A stretch of DNA of 64,000 nucleotides, from the NCBI RefSeq assembly GCF_019793435.1, contig NZ_JAILYH010000003.1, positions 372,001 through 436,000 of the forward strand, in the 5' to 3' direction. Position numbers and translations under genes: made by a program. This document shows, one piece after another, positions 44,885-53,636 of this stretch. Under the pieces are notes generated by a model, which saw only the letters and a program-made list of their open reading frames with translations, had not been told where the DNA came from and made no database searches. The number at the start of each line of letters is the position of its first letter. Positions within the stretch are counted from its first letter, which is position 1. This DNA comes from Rhizobium redzepovicii. GTDB lineage: Bacteria; Pseudomonadota; Alphaproteobacteria; Rhizobiales; Rhizobiaceae.

Positions 44885-45790
44885 TCAGCGGTGCCGGGCG
44901 GCGATCCCGGTGGAAAGTGCCACGCCGATGCCGGTGATCACGGCGGCGCTGATTTCCGTTAGCCCGATCGGTTCGCCAAGCAGGAAGCCACCGCCCAGCG
45001 TCGCCAGCACCGGTGTCAGCGCCGTGAAGGCGGCGGCCTGTGTTCCCCCGAGTGTTCTGACGGCGGTGCCGTAGGCGACCATGGCGACGAGGCCGGAAAG
45101 AACGCCCTGGCTTAGCACCTGCAGGCCGATTTCCGGGAGAGGCGCCTGCGGCAGGGAGATGCCGAAGATGAGGGCAAGCACGCCCATGATCAGGAAGGAC
45201 CAGACGGCGATTAGCGCGCTTGCCTGCACGGCCGTCAGGCCCGAGCGGCGGAAGGCATGCGTATAGCTCGCCCACAGAAAAGCGCCGGCCGGGAGCAGCA
45301 GGAAGCTCGTCCATGGCAGCGAGGCATCCGCGAGGCTGTGCGTGAGCAGGATCAGCACGCCGGCGACGATCGCGGCGAGCCCGGCGATGCGGGTGGTGTC
45401 GGGTCTTTCGCCAAACAGGGTTATACCGATCAGCGCCGCAGCGAGCGGCATCGAGCCGCCGAGCAGAATGCCCGAAGAGGCAGCCGGCGTCGAATGAATT
45501 GCCAGCGTGGTCAGCAGGAAGAAGACGGCGCCCGAGCCGGACACCATGATCGCCAGCAGATGCAGCGGCACGGACTTCGGCAGCAGCCCGGTCTTCAGCC
45601 AGACCGGCGACAGCACTAGTGCGGGAATTCCGAAGCGGATTAGCCCGATGTCGATCGAGCCGAGCGGCGTTGCGGCGCTGTGGCGGGTGACAAGAAACCA
45701 TGTCGCCCAGATCAGTACGGTAACGGTGCCGCCGGCATAACCCAGTGCCTGCGATGGCGACTTGTCGTTCGTAAATGCAATCGTGCTCAT
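44885..45790 (-). CDS. DMT (EamA) family transporter
   Basis: The 301-residue product has ten predicted TM helices in two EamA repeats (about 15-140 and 155-290). Conserved positions include AGGTVTVLIWATWFLVTR and IAGLAAIVAGVLILL. The start ATG at 45790 follows AGGACG. An Lrp-type regulator gene begins 143 bp away on the other strand, which suggests amino acid export controlled by that regulator. The substrate cannot be named. Confidence 0.9.
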   Translation of the reverse strand: MSTIAFTNDKSPSQALGYAGGTVTVLIWATWFLVTRHSAATPLGSIDIGLIRFGIPALVLSPVWLKTGLLPKSVPLHLLAIMVSGSGAVFFLLTTLAIHSTPAASSGILLGGSMPLAAALIGITLFGERPDTTRIAGLAAIVAGVLILLTHSLADASLPWTSFLLLPAGAFLWASYTHAFRRSGLTAVQASALIAVWSFLIMGVLALIFGISLPQAPLPEIGLQVLSQGVLSGLVAMVAYGTAVRTLGGTQAAAFTALTPVLATLGGGFLLGEPIGLTEISAAVITGIGVALSTGIAARHR

Positions 45791-45933
45791 CGTCCTGTCC
45801 CTTCCTTCATCCGGAGCGTTCCGGTCGAGGAGAAGATTAGTTCGAGAGGGCAGGGCATGTCCTTGCTATCTCTGGCTCAAAAATCATGCTACGCGCAATC
45901 TTCTGCCAAACGACGCCAACGGGGATCGCGAAA

Positions 45934-46407
45934 ATGCCAAATCTCGATAAATTCGATATCGCCATACTGAAGTGCCTGCAGGAGGATGCGCGGGCGACCA
46001 ATGTCGAGATCGCCGAGAAGGTGAACCTTTCGCCGTCGCCCTGCCTGCGCCGCATCCGCAATCTCGAACGCTCCGGCATCATCCGCGGCTACACGGCCGA
46101 TATCGACCGCAAGGAAGTCGGGCTCGGCCTGACCGTCTTCGTCGAGTTCAAGGTCGTTCATCACAGCCGCGAGAATTCCGAGGCGCAGCAGAAGGCGTTG
46201 CTCGCCATCCCCGAAATCGTCTCCTGCTTCCTGATTTCGGGCACCGCCGATTTCCTCGCCGAAGTGGTGGTGGAGGATCTTGCCGCCTACGAGCGGCTTC
46301 TGACGGAAACGCTTCTGACGCTCCCGAATGTCAGCGACATCCGCTCGAACTTCGCCATCCGCAGCATCAAGACACACGGACCGTTGAAGCTGCCCGAGGG
46401 AAGATGA
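45934..46407 (+). CDS. Lrp/AsnC family transcriptional regulator
   Basis: The 157-residue product has the N-terminal helix-turn-helix (LDKFDIAILKCLQEDARAT, VEIAEKVNLSPSPCLRRIRN) and the RAM/AsnC ligand domain (GLGLTVFVEFKVVH, then SCFLISGTADFLAEVVV and NVSDIRSNFAIRSIK). The start at 45934 gives MPNLDKFD, the normal beginning. A longer frame to 45886 lies over the promoter. The divergent DMT transporter is the probable target. Downstream lie the inverted repeat-like elements at 46436-46552. Confidence 0.93.
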   Translation: MPNLDKFDIAILKCLQEDARATNVEIAEKVNLSPSPCLRRIRNLERSGIIRGYTADIDRKEVGLGLTVFVEFKVVHHSRENSEAQQKALLAIPEIVSCFLISGTADFLAEVVVEDLAAYERLLTETLLTLPNVSDIRSNFAIRSIKTHGPLKLPEGR

Positions 46408-46435
46408 TTTCCCAATAGTTTTTCTCGCTAATAAA

Positions 46436-46462
46436 AACCCCTCCCCACAAGCGGGAGGGACT
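46436..46462 (+). repeat. REP-like palindromic element, copy 1
   Basis: AACCCCTCCCC-ACAAG-CGGGAGGGACT (27 bp) folds on itself (CCCTCCC with GGGAGGG). A near-identical copy lies in opposite orientation at 46527-46552. Together they sit in the 163-bp gap between the ends of the convergent Lrp and mgtE genes. Confidence 0.6.
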
Positions 46463-46526
46463 AATCTGGGGCACCGTCTCGCTCCCCACCAAGGGTCAAT
46501 ATTTGGGATGCGGGTGCGGCAGTTTA

Positions 46527-46552
46527 AGCCCCTCCCCTTGTGGGCAGGGGTT
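46527..46552 (-). repeat. REP-like palindromic element, copy 2 (inverted)
   Basis: Read on the minus strand this is AACCCCTGCCC-ACAAG-GGGAGGGGCT, matching copy 1 at about 24 of 26 positions with one base missing. The two copies are 64 bp apart. This is the arrangement of paired intergenic palindromic units (BIME-like). They may also terminate transcription from both sides. Confidence 0.6.
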
Positions 46553-46570
46553 GGCGAGGGGTCTTGGGTG

Positions 46571-47944
46571 CTACAGCAGCGTCCCGCTGAGGATGAGCAG
46601 CGCCACCGAGAAGTAGATGACGAGCCCGGTGACATCGACGAGCGTGGCGACGAAGGGGGCTGAGGCGCTCGCCGGATCGAGCCGGAGCTTCTGCAGCACG
46701 AAAGGCAGCATCGAGCCGCAGATCGAGCCGAAGGTGACGATCCCGATCAGGGCGGCAAACACCGTGATGGCGACCATCTGCCAGTGCGGGCCGTAGTCGT
46801 AGAGCCCGGCCGACTGCCAGAAGACGATGCGCGTGAAGCCGACGAGGCCGAGGATCGCGCCGAGTACGATGCCTGTGGGAAGTTCGCGCAGCAGCACCTT
46901 CCACCAGTCCGAAAGCTTCAGCTCGCCGAGCGCCAAGGCCCGGATGATCAGCGAGGTCGCCTGCGAACCTGAATTGCCGCCCGAGCTCATGATCAGCGGG
47001 ATGAACAACGTCAGCACCACGGCCTTTTCCAGCTCGCCTTCGAAATGCTGCATGGCGCTTGCCGTCAGCATCTCGCCGAGGAACAGGGCGGCGAGCCAGC
47101 CGGCGCGCTTGCGGATCATGCCGGCGAAGCCGATCTTCATATAGGGCTGGCCGAGCGCCTCCATGCCGCCGAACCTCTGGGCCGCTTCCGTCGTGTCTGA
47201 GATCATCGTGTCAATCACATCGTCGACGGTGACGATGCCGAGCATCTGCCCGTGCTCGTCGGTCACCGGCAGGGCGAGCAGGTCGTGTTTGCGGATCAGC
47301 CGGGCGACATCCTCCTGCTTCATCAGCGGATCGGCCGAAACCGGCGTGCCCTTCTGCGCCACCGTGAGGATGGAAGCATCAGGCTCGCCGGTGATGAGGC
47401 GGCGCAGCGTCACCACATGCATCAGCGCATGGCTGATCTCGTCGAGCACATAGATCGCATAGACGGTCTCGCGCGAGCGTTCGACCTGGCGCACATGGTC
47501 GAGTGTCTGGGCGACCGTCCAGTTCATCGGCACGCTGACGAACTCCGTCGTCATGATGCCGCCGGCCGTGCGCGGCGGATAGCCCATCAGGTGCTGGATC
47601 GCGATGCGCACCGGTTCGTCGAGGCTAGCAAACAGCCGGGCGCGGGTCTCGCCGTCGAGTTCGAGCAGCACGTCGGCGACACGGTCGTTGGACATGCCAT
47701 GCAGCAGCCGTGCGGCATCCTCGGCACTGACCAGCGCCAGGATCTGCGCGGCGTTGCGAAGCTCCGGCCGGTCGAGAATATTGACGGCATAGTCGAGCGG
47801 CATGCCGGTCAGCACACGGCCGGCGTCCTGGACGGCAAGCGCGTTCAACGCATCGACGCGTTCGGCGATCGTTGCACCGCGGCTGTTGTTGATGAAGGCA
47901 CGGGCGGCATGGCCTGCCCGAAGTGGGAAGCGATTGATGTTCAT
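46571..47944 (-). CDS. mgtE: MgtE family magnesium transporter
   Basis: The 457-residue product has an N-terminal superhelical domain (RVDALNALAVQDAGRVLTGM), tandem CBS domains (about 145-265, with GVPV-like LTVAQKGTPVSADPLMKQED and GIVTVDDVIDTMIS), the plug helix and five TM helices with VVLTLFIPLIMSSGGNSGSQ, a signature of the Mg2+ pore. It admits Mg2+ when cytosolic Mg2+ is low, gated by the CBS/N domains. No Mg2+ riboswitch was recognised upstream. Confidence 0.95.
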   Translation of the reverse strand: MNINRFPLRAGHAARAFINNSRGATIAERVDALNALAVQDAGRVLTGMPLDYAVNILDRPELRNAAQILALVSAEDAARLLHGMSNDRVADVLLELDGETRARLFASLDEPVRIAIQHLMGYPPRTAGGIMTTEFVSVPMNWTVAQTLDHVRQVERSRETVYAIYVLDEISHALMHVVTLRRLITGEPDASILTVAQKGTPVSADPLMKQEDVARLIRKHDLLALPVTDEHGQMLGIVTVDDVIDTMISDTTEAAQRFGGMEALGQPYMKIGFAGMIRKRAGWLAALFLGEMLTASAMQHFEGELEKAVVLTLFIPLIMSSGGNSGSQATSLIIRALALGELKLSDWWKVLLRELPTGIVLGAILGLVGFTRIVFWQSAGLYDYGPHWQMVAITVFAALIGIVTFGSICGSMLPFVLQKLRLDPASASAPFVATLVDVTGLVIYFSVALLILSGTLL

Positions 47945-48229
47945 TGAGGCTCGCCTTTCCGTCGATCCGCCGTAGCGTCCCGAACGGGCGAGCCGACAGG
48001 AGTCGGTCAGCGCACGAGGGCCGCGTACGGCAAAGGCAATCGACTGCTACTGTCGCTTGGCATCTGAGTGATGGCTCCGTTAAAATCCGTGGAAGACAAG
48101 TGTCATCCACGTGTCATGCTAGGTGGTCCCGAACGCGGAATAAGTCAAGCGGGAGAAATGCTTAACGCCAGAATGTCGCACCTCGCGATGCAACATTCCA
48201 AGAGAGGTATTTGCACGGGCGACCGGGTC
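47945..48229. promoter_or_regulatory. mgtE leader and upstream region
   Basis: These 285 bp lie between mgtE and the end of the ADH-like gene, both on the minus strand. CGTTCGGGAC occurs twice on the minus strand (near 47975-47984 and 48129-48138), and short GC-rich stem-loops (CCGAC-TCCT-GTCGG, CCCG-TT-CGGG) lie within 60 bases of the mgtE start. This may be a structured leader. No known riboswitch class is recognised. Confidence 0.3.
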
Positions 48230-49243
48230 TCAGAACCCGGCAAGCACCGCCTTGCCCTTCATCCGGCCCGTTTCAACCATCGCATGCGCTTTCTTCAGGT
48301 TCGCCGCATTGATGGGGCCAATGGTTTCGGAAAGTGTCGTGCGGATCTTGCCGGCGTCGACGAGCTCGGAAATCCTGTTCAACAGCCTGTGCTGCTCGAT
48401 CATGTCGGGCGTTTCGAAGAGCGGACGGGTAAACATCAGCTCCCAGTGGATAGAGGCGCTCTTGCGCATGAAGGGCACGACATCGAGGGTCTTCGGATTG
48501 TCGATCAACGCGAAGCGGCCCTGCGGCGCGATGACTTCGACGATGTCGCTGATATGGAGATCGGTGTTCGTCGTCGAGAAGATGAAGCCCGGGGCGCCGA
48601 TGCCGAGCGCTGCCACCTGCGGTGCGATCGGGCTGGAATGGTCAATGACGTGATGGGCGCCGAGATCCTTCACCCAGTCCTGCGTTTCACGCCGCGACGC
48701 CGTGGCAATGACGGTGAGATCGGTCAGCACCCGAGCGATCTGAATGGCGATCGAGCCGACCCCGCCGGCGCCGCCGATGATGAGGATGGAGCGCGCCGCA
48801 CCCGAAACCGGATCTTGCACCTTCAGCCGATCGAACAGCGCCTCATAGGCGGTGATCGTGGTCAGCGGCAGCGCTGCAGCGGCGGCGAAATCGAGGCTCT
48901 TCGGCTTGGCGCCGACGATGCGCTCGTCGACGAGATGGAATTCGGCATTCGTGCCGGGGCGGGCGAGGGCGCCCGAATAGAACACTTGGTCGCCGAGCTT
49001 GAACAGGGTGACGTCGGCGCCGACGGCCTTCACGATGCCGGCGGCATCCCAGCCCAATACCCTTGGCTCGTCCGTGGGCGGCGCCACATGAGCGCGGATT
49101 TTGACATCGGCTGGATTGACGGAAACGGCCTTGATCTCGACCAGCAGGTCGTGGCCTCGGGCTTCCGGTATCGGCAGCTCGATATCGATCAGCGAGGTTT
49201 CGGCGGTAATGGGTTGTGGGCTATTGTACGCAACGGCGCGCAT
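48230..49243 (-). CDS. Zinc-type alcohol dehydrogenase-like / quinone oxidoreductase family protein
   Basis: The 337-residue product belongs to the medium-chain dehydrogenase family: GroES-like domain (PADVKIRAHVAPPTDEPRVL, then GWDAAGIVKAVGADV), then a Rossmann fold with ILIIGGAGGVGSIAIQIARV. No zinc-ligand Cys set is visible, so it is a zinc-free quinone oxidoreductase-like enzyme of the adh_fam_1 type. AGGAG lies 7 bases before ATG 49243. It is divergent from an HxlR regulator gene that probably controls it in response to quinones or electrophiles. Confidence 0.9.
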   Translation of the reverse strand: MRAVAYNSPQPITAETSLIDIELPIPEARGHDLLVEIKAVSVNPADVKIRAHVAPPTDEPRVLGWDAAGIVKAVGADVTLFKLGDQVFYSGALARPGTNAEFHLVDERIVGAKPKSLDFAAAAALPLTTITAYEALFDRLKVQDPVSGAARSILIIGGAGGVGSIAIQIARVLTDLTVIATASRRETQDWVKDLGAHHVIDHSSPIAPQVAALGIGAPGFIFSTTNTDLHISDIVEVIAPQGRFALIDNPKTLDVVPFMRKSASIHWELMFTRPLFETPDMIEQHRLLNRISELVDAGKIRTTLSETIGPINAANLKKAHAMVETGRMKGKAVLAGF

Positions 49244-49301
49244 GGCAAACTCCTGTGTTCTTTGCACGGAGGCTAGATGCGCACTATGCTGAAACAGCGC
49301 A

Positions 49302-49328
49302 AGAATGCACAAATTCTGTACATAGTAC
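49302..49328. promoter_or_regulatory. Two adjacent dyads in the ADH/HxlR divergent promoter
   Basis: AGAAT-N6-ATTCT (49302-49317) is followed immediately by GTAC-ATA-GTAC (49318-49328), 20 bp before the HxlR start. HxlR-family proteins bind such short palindromes between themselves and a divergent redox gene. This is a candidate autoregulatory operator. Confidence 0.45.
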
Positions 49329-49347
49329 CAAAAAGGATACTGTAAAA

Positions 49348-49803
49348 ATGTCGTTGCCCCGCGCCAAATTCATCAAGAATTTCCCCGGTTGCCCTGTGGA
49401 GGCGACGCTGGGTTTTCTCGACGGCAAATGGAAGGGGGTGATCCTCTTTCACCTGATGCAGGGCACGTTGCGCTTCAATGAACTGCGCCGCAAGCTGCCG
49501 GCCGTCACCCAGCGCATGCTGACCAAGCAACTGCGGGAACTGGAACAGTCCGGGCTGGTGTCGCGCACCGTCTATCCCGTCGTGCCGCCGCATGTCGATT
49601 ATGCCATGACGCCGCTCGGCATGACGCTGAAGCCGGTCGTCGACGCGCTCGCCGCCTGGGGCGACGATTACGTCTTCTGCAGCCCTGAAGGGCGTGAGCT
49701 GCGCATGGCGTCAGACGGGCTCTATGCGCCGGCGCGGCGCTCCAGCCGTGCGGAGGCGGCGAAGACGAACAGGCCGAGGAAGGAAAGTGCTGCGCCTACA
49801 TAG
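49348..49803 (+). CDS. HxlR family transcriptional regulator
   Basis: The 151-residue product has a single winged helix: CPVEATLGFLDGKWKGVILF, LRFNELRRKLPAVTQRMLTK and QLRELEQSGLVSRTVYPVVP, with PHVDYAMTPLG. Cys14 is placed as the redox-sensing Cys of quinone or aldehyde-responsive members. The C-terminal tail (about 115-151) is basic and longer than usual and runs 82 bp into the end of the convergent MFS gene. AAAGGA before ATG 49348 sets the start. It likely represses the divergent oxidoreductase. Confidence 0.92.
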   Translation: MSLPRAKFIKNFPGCPVEATLGFLDGKWKGVILFHLMQGTLRFNELRRKLPAVTQRMLTKQLRELEQSGLVSRTVYPVVPPHVDYAMTPLGMTLKPVVDALAAWGDDYVFCSPEGRELRMASDGLYAPARRSSRAEAAKTNRPRKESAAPT

Positions 49804-50939
49804 CCGGTTGCGGCAAAACCGTAACCCCAGGCGATGACGAGGCCGCCGAGCCAGGCGCCGATCGCATTGGCGATATTGAAGGCGGAATGGTTGGAGGCGG
49901 CGGCAAGCGTCTGCGCGTCGGCGGCGACATCCATCAGCCGCGTCTGCAGCGCCGGGCCGGCGGCAAAACCGCAGCCGACCAGGAAGACCGAGAGGCCGAG
50001 CATATAGGGATTGGCGGCGGTCAGCGAGAAGGTGGTCAGCACGACGATATTATAGACGAGCGAGCCGCCGATCGTGCCGAGCAGCGATTTGTCGGCAAGC
50101 CAGGAGCCAATGAAATTGCCGGCATTCATGCCGACGCCGAACAGTACCAGCATGATCGGGACGGCCGTTTCCGGCAGCATCGCCACCTGAGTGGTCGTCG
50201 AGGCGATATAGCTGAACATTGCAAACATGCCGCCGTAACCGACGGCGGCGATGCCGAGCGTCAGCCATACCTGCGGCCGGCGGAAGGCGCCGAGTTCGCG
50301 CAGGAAGCTTGCCTCTTCGGAAACCCTGTCCTGGGGAACGTAGAACCAGATCAGCACTACCGTCAGCAGGCCGAGCATGCCGACGGAGAAGAATGCGATC
50401 TGCCAGTCGAGCGACTGGCCGAAGAATGTCGTCAAGGGCGTGCCGAGAAGTGTCGCGACGGTCAGGCCGAGCATGACGCGGCCGACGGCCCGCGCGCGGC
50501 GATGCACCGGCACCATCGAGGCGGCGACCAGCGCCGCGACGCCGAAATAGGCGCCATGCGGCAGGCCGCTGACGAAGCGCAGCAGCGTGAAGGTTTCGAA
50601 GGTCGGCGCCATGGCGCTGGATATATTGCCGGCGGCAAAGATCAGCATCAGCGTTAGGAGCAGCGTTCGGCGCGCCATTTTCGCGGCGAGCACGGCGATA
50701 ACGGGCGCGCCGATGACGACGCCGAGCGCATAGGCGCTGATGACGTAGCCGGCCTGCGGCGTCGTCACCGAGAAGGTGTCGGCGACATTCGGCAGCAGCC
50801 CCATGATCGCGAATTCGCCGGTGCCGATGCCGAAGCCGCCGCAGGCGAGCGCCAGCTGAACCAGGGCGACGGTCGTTGCCGATGGCAGCTCGTCATCCGG
50901 CTGGCTTTCGATGGAATCATTGATGGCGATCTCACTCAT
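49722..50939 (-). CDS. MFS transporter of the AraJ/YdhP-like DHA1 group
   Basis: The 405-residue product starts MSEIAINDSIESQPDDELPS, followed by about 12 TM segments. GTGEFAIMGLLPNVADTF and APVIAVLAAKMARRTLLL match the DHA1 efflux group (motif A with RR). GAGGAG lies 6 bases before the ATG at 50939; an upstream start at 51083 has no such site. It probably exports sugars, drugs or metabolites. The last 82 bp overlap the HxlR gene end, tail to tail. Confidence 0.92.
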   Translation of the reverse strand: MSEIAINDSIESQPDDELPSATTVALVQLALACGGFGIGTGEFAIMGLLPNVADTFSVTTPQAGYVISAYALGVVIGAPVIAVLAAKMARRTLLLTLMLIFAAGNISSAMAPTFETFTLLRFVSGLPHGAYFGVAALVAASMVPVHRRARAVGRVMLGLTVATLLGTPLTTFFGQSLDWQIAFFSVGMLGLLTVVLIWFYVPQDRVSEEASFLRELGAFRRPQVWLTLGIAAVGYGGMFAMFSYIASTTTQVAMLPETAVPIMLVLFGVGMNAGNFIGSWLADKSLLGTIGGSLVYNIVVLTTFSLTAANPYMLGLSVFLVGCGFAAGPALQTRLMDVAADAQTLAAASNHSAFNIANAIGAWLGGLVIAWGYGFAATGYVGAALSFLGLFVFAASARLERRAGA

Positions 50940-51239
50940 GAGCGCTCCTCGGGACGGTCGCTGCTTGGCATTGGCCTCAGGCGCAAGCGCGGCCGCGAGG
51001 CGATCGTGGTCTATGGCGGGAAGTGGAGACGATCTCTCCGATATCTGATCTATCCGTGATGTACCGGCAGGCGTCGAGTGCATTTTTCGCAGTGCAGCGT
51101 CCTGCTATGTGCATATGTCCGTTGCAATATTTGCAATTCAGTCATTCCTTCGGAAAGGCGGTTGTGCTTGAAATCGCCGATGCCGCAACCATCTCAAGGC
51201 AAAGGCAGGAACAATTCCGCGCCAGGGACGGGAGCCCTT

Positions 51240-52184
51240 ATGAAGCTTGTAGGCTTTTTCAATCGCGACGGCGGCACCTTCAGGACCACCGATATGCTGG
51301 CCTACGAAAAGAGGGCGGAGGAGGCGTTCCGCGACGCGGGGCATGATTTCGACGCCATCGTCTTCTCCGGAAAGGAGATCATTCCCGCCATGGAGCGGGC
51401 GGCCAAGCGTGACGATATCGACGGCATCGTCGCCGGCGGCGGCGACGGCACGATTTCGGCCGCGGCATCGATCGCCTGGAAAAACGGCATTGCGCTCGGC
51501 GTCGTGCCGGCCGGCACTATGAACCTTTTTGCCCGCTCGCTGCGTGTGCCGCTCGATATCTGGCAGGCGCTCGATGTGCTTGCCACCGGCGAGATCGACA
51601 ATGTAGATATTGCCAGCGCCAACGGACGCCCCTTCATCCACCAGTTTTCCGCCGGCCTGCACGCCCGCATGGTGCGCTACCGCAACGCCTACAGCTATCG
51701 TTCCCGCCTGGGCAAGATCCGGGCGAGCACGAAGGCGGCTTTGGGTGTCGTGTTCAATCCGCCGGAATTCGAAGTCGAGTTCGAGGCGGCCGGCATGCGG
51801 GAGCGCCGCTGGGTGTCGGCAATCTCGGTCTCCAACAATCCTTTCGGCGAGAATGCGCTGCTCTACGCCGATAATCTCAGAACCGGCGAACTCGGCTTCT
51901 ATACGGCAAATCCGCTAAAGCCCCTCGGTGTCGCCCGCCTCGCCATCGACATGCTGCGCGGCAAGGTCCGCGAGAATGCCGACGTCATGGTGATGCACCC
52001 GGCCGAAGTGCAACTGCATTTCCCGAAACTGCGCTCCAAGGCCAATTGCGTGATGGACGGCGAACTGCTGCCGCTTGAACGCAATGTCTCGATCCGGCTG
52101 CATCCGGGCGAATTGAAGGTTCTGGTCAAGCAGGGCCTGGCAGCGCAGGTGGATGAGGCCGAACGGCGCGAGCCCGCCGCGTAA
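51240..52184 (+). CDS. Diacylglycerol kinase-like lipid kinase (YegS/DagK family)
   Basis: The 314-residue product has the nucleotide-binding motif IVAGGGDGTISAAASIAWK, the VVPAGTMNLFARSL motif, and a C-terminal beta domain with CVMDGELLPLERNV. Family enzymes phosphorylate diacylglycerol or related lipids at the inner membrane. Rhizobial members are usually single genes without clear substrate. The start is ATG 51240 with GGGAG upstream; a longer frame to 51078 covers a low-complexity promoter stretch. Confidence 0.88.
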   Translation: MKLVGFFNRDGGTFRTTDMLAYEKRAEEAFRDAGHDFDAIVFSGKEIIPAMERAAKRDDIDGIVAGGGDGTISAAASIAWKNGIALGVVPAGTMNLFARSLRVPLDIWQALDVLATGEIDNVDIASANGRPFIHQFSAGLHARMVRYRNAYSYRSRLGKIRASTKAALGVVFNPPEFEVEFEAAGMRERRWVSAISVSNNPFGENALLYADNLRTGELGFYTANPLKPLGVARLAIDMLRGKVRENADVMVMHPAEVQLHFPKLRSKANCVMDGELLPLERNVSIRLHPGELKVLVKQGLAAQVDEAERREPAA

Positions 52185-52203
52185 GTCGGCCGCGGCGCAA
52201 GTT

Positions 52204-53556
52204 TTAGAGCCGCGGGAGATAGGTTTGGTAATCGAAATCCGAGACGGTGCGCAGATGCGCGAGTGCTTCCTTGCGCTTGGTGTCGCCATAAAGCGCCTGA
52301 TAGCGTGCGCCGAAGGTATCGGCGATGAAGGGCGAGGTGCGGAAGGTCTCGACCGCGCTGAGGAAATCATGGGTCAGCCGTGTCGTCTCGGCAGGCGTGT
52401 GGGCGGGCGTCGTCTCCTCGCCGGGATCGAGTTCGCCGTCGAGGCCAAGCAGCATGCCGCCGAGGATCGCCGCCAGCAGCAGATAGGGATTGGCGTCGGC
52501 GCCGGCGACGCGGTGCTCGATGCGGGCGGCCGGCCCGTCCTTGTCGGGTATGCGGATCGCCGTGCCGCGATGGCCGTTGCCCCAGGTCAGATCGACAGGT
52601 GCAAACGAGCCCGGCTGGAAGCGGCGATAGGAATTGGCGAAGGGGGCGAAGACCAGTTGCGCTGCGCGCATCGTGTCGAGCAGGCCTGCCGTGACCGATT
52701 TCAGCCGCGTCGGCTCGCCGCCCTTGGCGTCGAGGATGTTGCGGCCTTGGCTGTCGATGACGCTTGCATGCACATGCAGGCCGGAGCCGGCATGGTCGGA
52801 ATAGGGCTTGGCCATGCAGGTCGATTTCAGCCCGTGGCGGCGCGCCGCCTGCTCGGCGATGCGCTTGAGGTAGAGGCAATCGTCGGCGGCCGCCAGTGCA
52901 TCGGGGCGATGCAGCAGGTTGACCTCGAACTGGCCGGGGCCGAATTCCGCCGTCGTTGCATCCGCAGGCAGTCCCTGCGCCTTCGCATAGGCCCTCAGCA
53001 TCTTGAGATAGCCGTCGAGCGCATCGACTGCGCTCATGTCGTAGAGCTGGAAACCGTTCGGCTCGCCACGATAGGTGAGGCTTTCAGGCGGGGAAGGGCG
53101 CCCGGTTTCGCGCCAGTCGCCGGACATCACGTAGAATTCCAGCTCGGTGGCGACGACAGGCGTCAGCCCGCGCGCCGCATAGCGCTCGACCACCGAAGCG
53201 AGGATGGCGCGCGGATCCATGAAGCTCGGGCTGCCGTCGAATTCATGCATGGTGGCAAGCACCTGCATCGAGCCTTCGGGCGCCCAGGGCATCGGCGCCA
53301 GGCTGCGCCTGTCGGGGATGACCTTGCCGTCCGGATCGCCGATCGTCAGCGACAGGCCGGTGATGTCGTCATTGTCGTCGCCCCAGATGTCGAGCGATTG
53401 CGTCGAGGTCGGCAGGCGGATTTCGCCGGCCCAGACCTTGCCTTCGGCGCCTGATGGAAGCTGCTTGCCGCGCAGATCGCCGTTCATGCCGACGATCAGG
53501 ATTTCGAAACGTGGGTCGCCGCCCTCGGTCTTGCCGTCCATCCTGCCGCTCGCCAT
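52204..53556 (-). CDS. Glutamine synthetase-family enzyme (gamma-glutamylputrescine synthetase-like)
   Basis: The product has about 450 residues. The catalytic core of the GlnA/PuuA family is present: ATELEFYVMSG, TAEFGPGQFEVNLLHRPD, GSGLHVHASV (metal and ammonia/amine site) and SYRRFQPGSFAP, RIEHRVAGADANPYLLLAA. Proteins of this group use putrescine or other amines in place of ammonia. The start at 53556 is preferred because the sequence up to 53616 reads through the promoter. It is divergent from a class III aminotransferase, giving a likely polyamine catabolism pair (gamma-glutamylation plus transamination). Confidence 0.88.
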   Translation of the reverse strand: MASGRMDGKTEGGDPRFEILIVGMNGDLRGKQLPSGAEGKVWAGEIRLPTSTQSLDIWGDDNDDITGLSLTIGDPDGKVIPDRRSLAPMPWAPEGSMQVLATMHEFDGSPSFMDPRAILASVVERYAARGLTPVVATELEFYVMSGDWRETGRPSPPESLTYRGEPNGFQLYDMSAVDALDGYLKMLRAYAKAQGLPADATTAEFGPGQFEVNLLHRPDALAAADDCLYLKRIAEQAARRHGLKSTCMAKPYSDHAGSGLHVHASVIDSQGRNILDAKGGEPTRLKSVTAGLLDTMRAAQLVFAPFANSYRRFQPGSFAPVDLTWGNGHRGTAIRIPDKDGPAARIEHRVAGADANPYLLLAAILGGMLLGLDGELDPGEETTPAHTPAETTRLTHDFLSAVETFRTSPFIADTFGARYQALYGDTKRKEALAHLRTVSDFDYQTYLPRL

Positions 53557-53636
53557 GACCTTGAAAATCCTCCGGGACAAGGCCAAGCTCCTATCCCATC
53601 GATAGCAGCCTTTCAATCCGCGAGGGTCCTCACCTT

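Noticed and set aside
47945..48100. Possible Mg2+ riboswitch before mgtE
   Set aside because: Short GC hairpins only; no M-box core could be recognised by eye.
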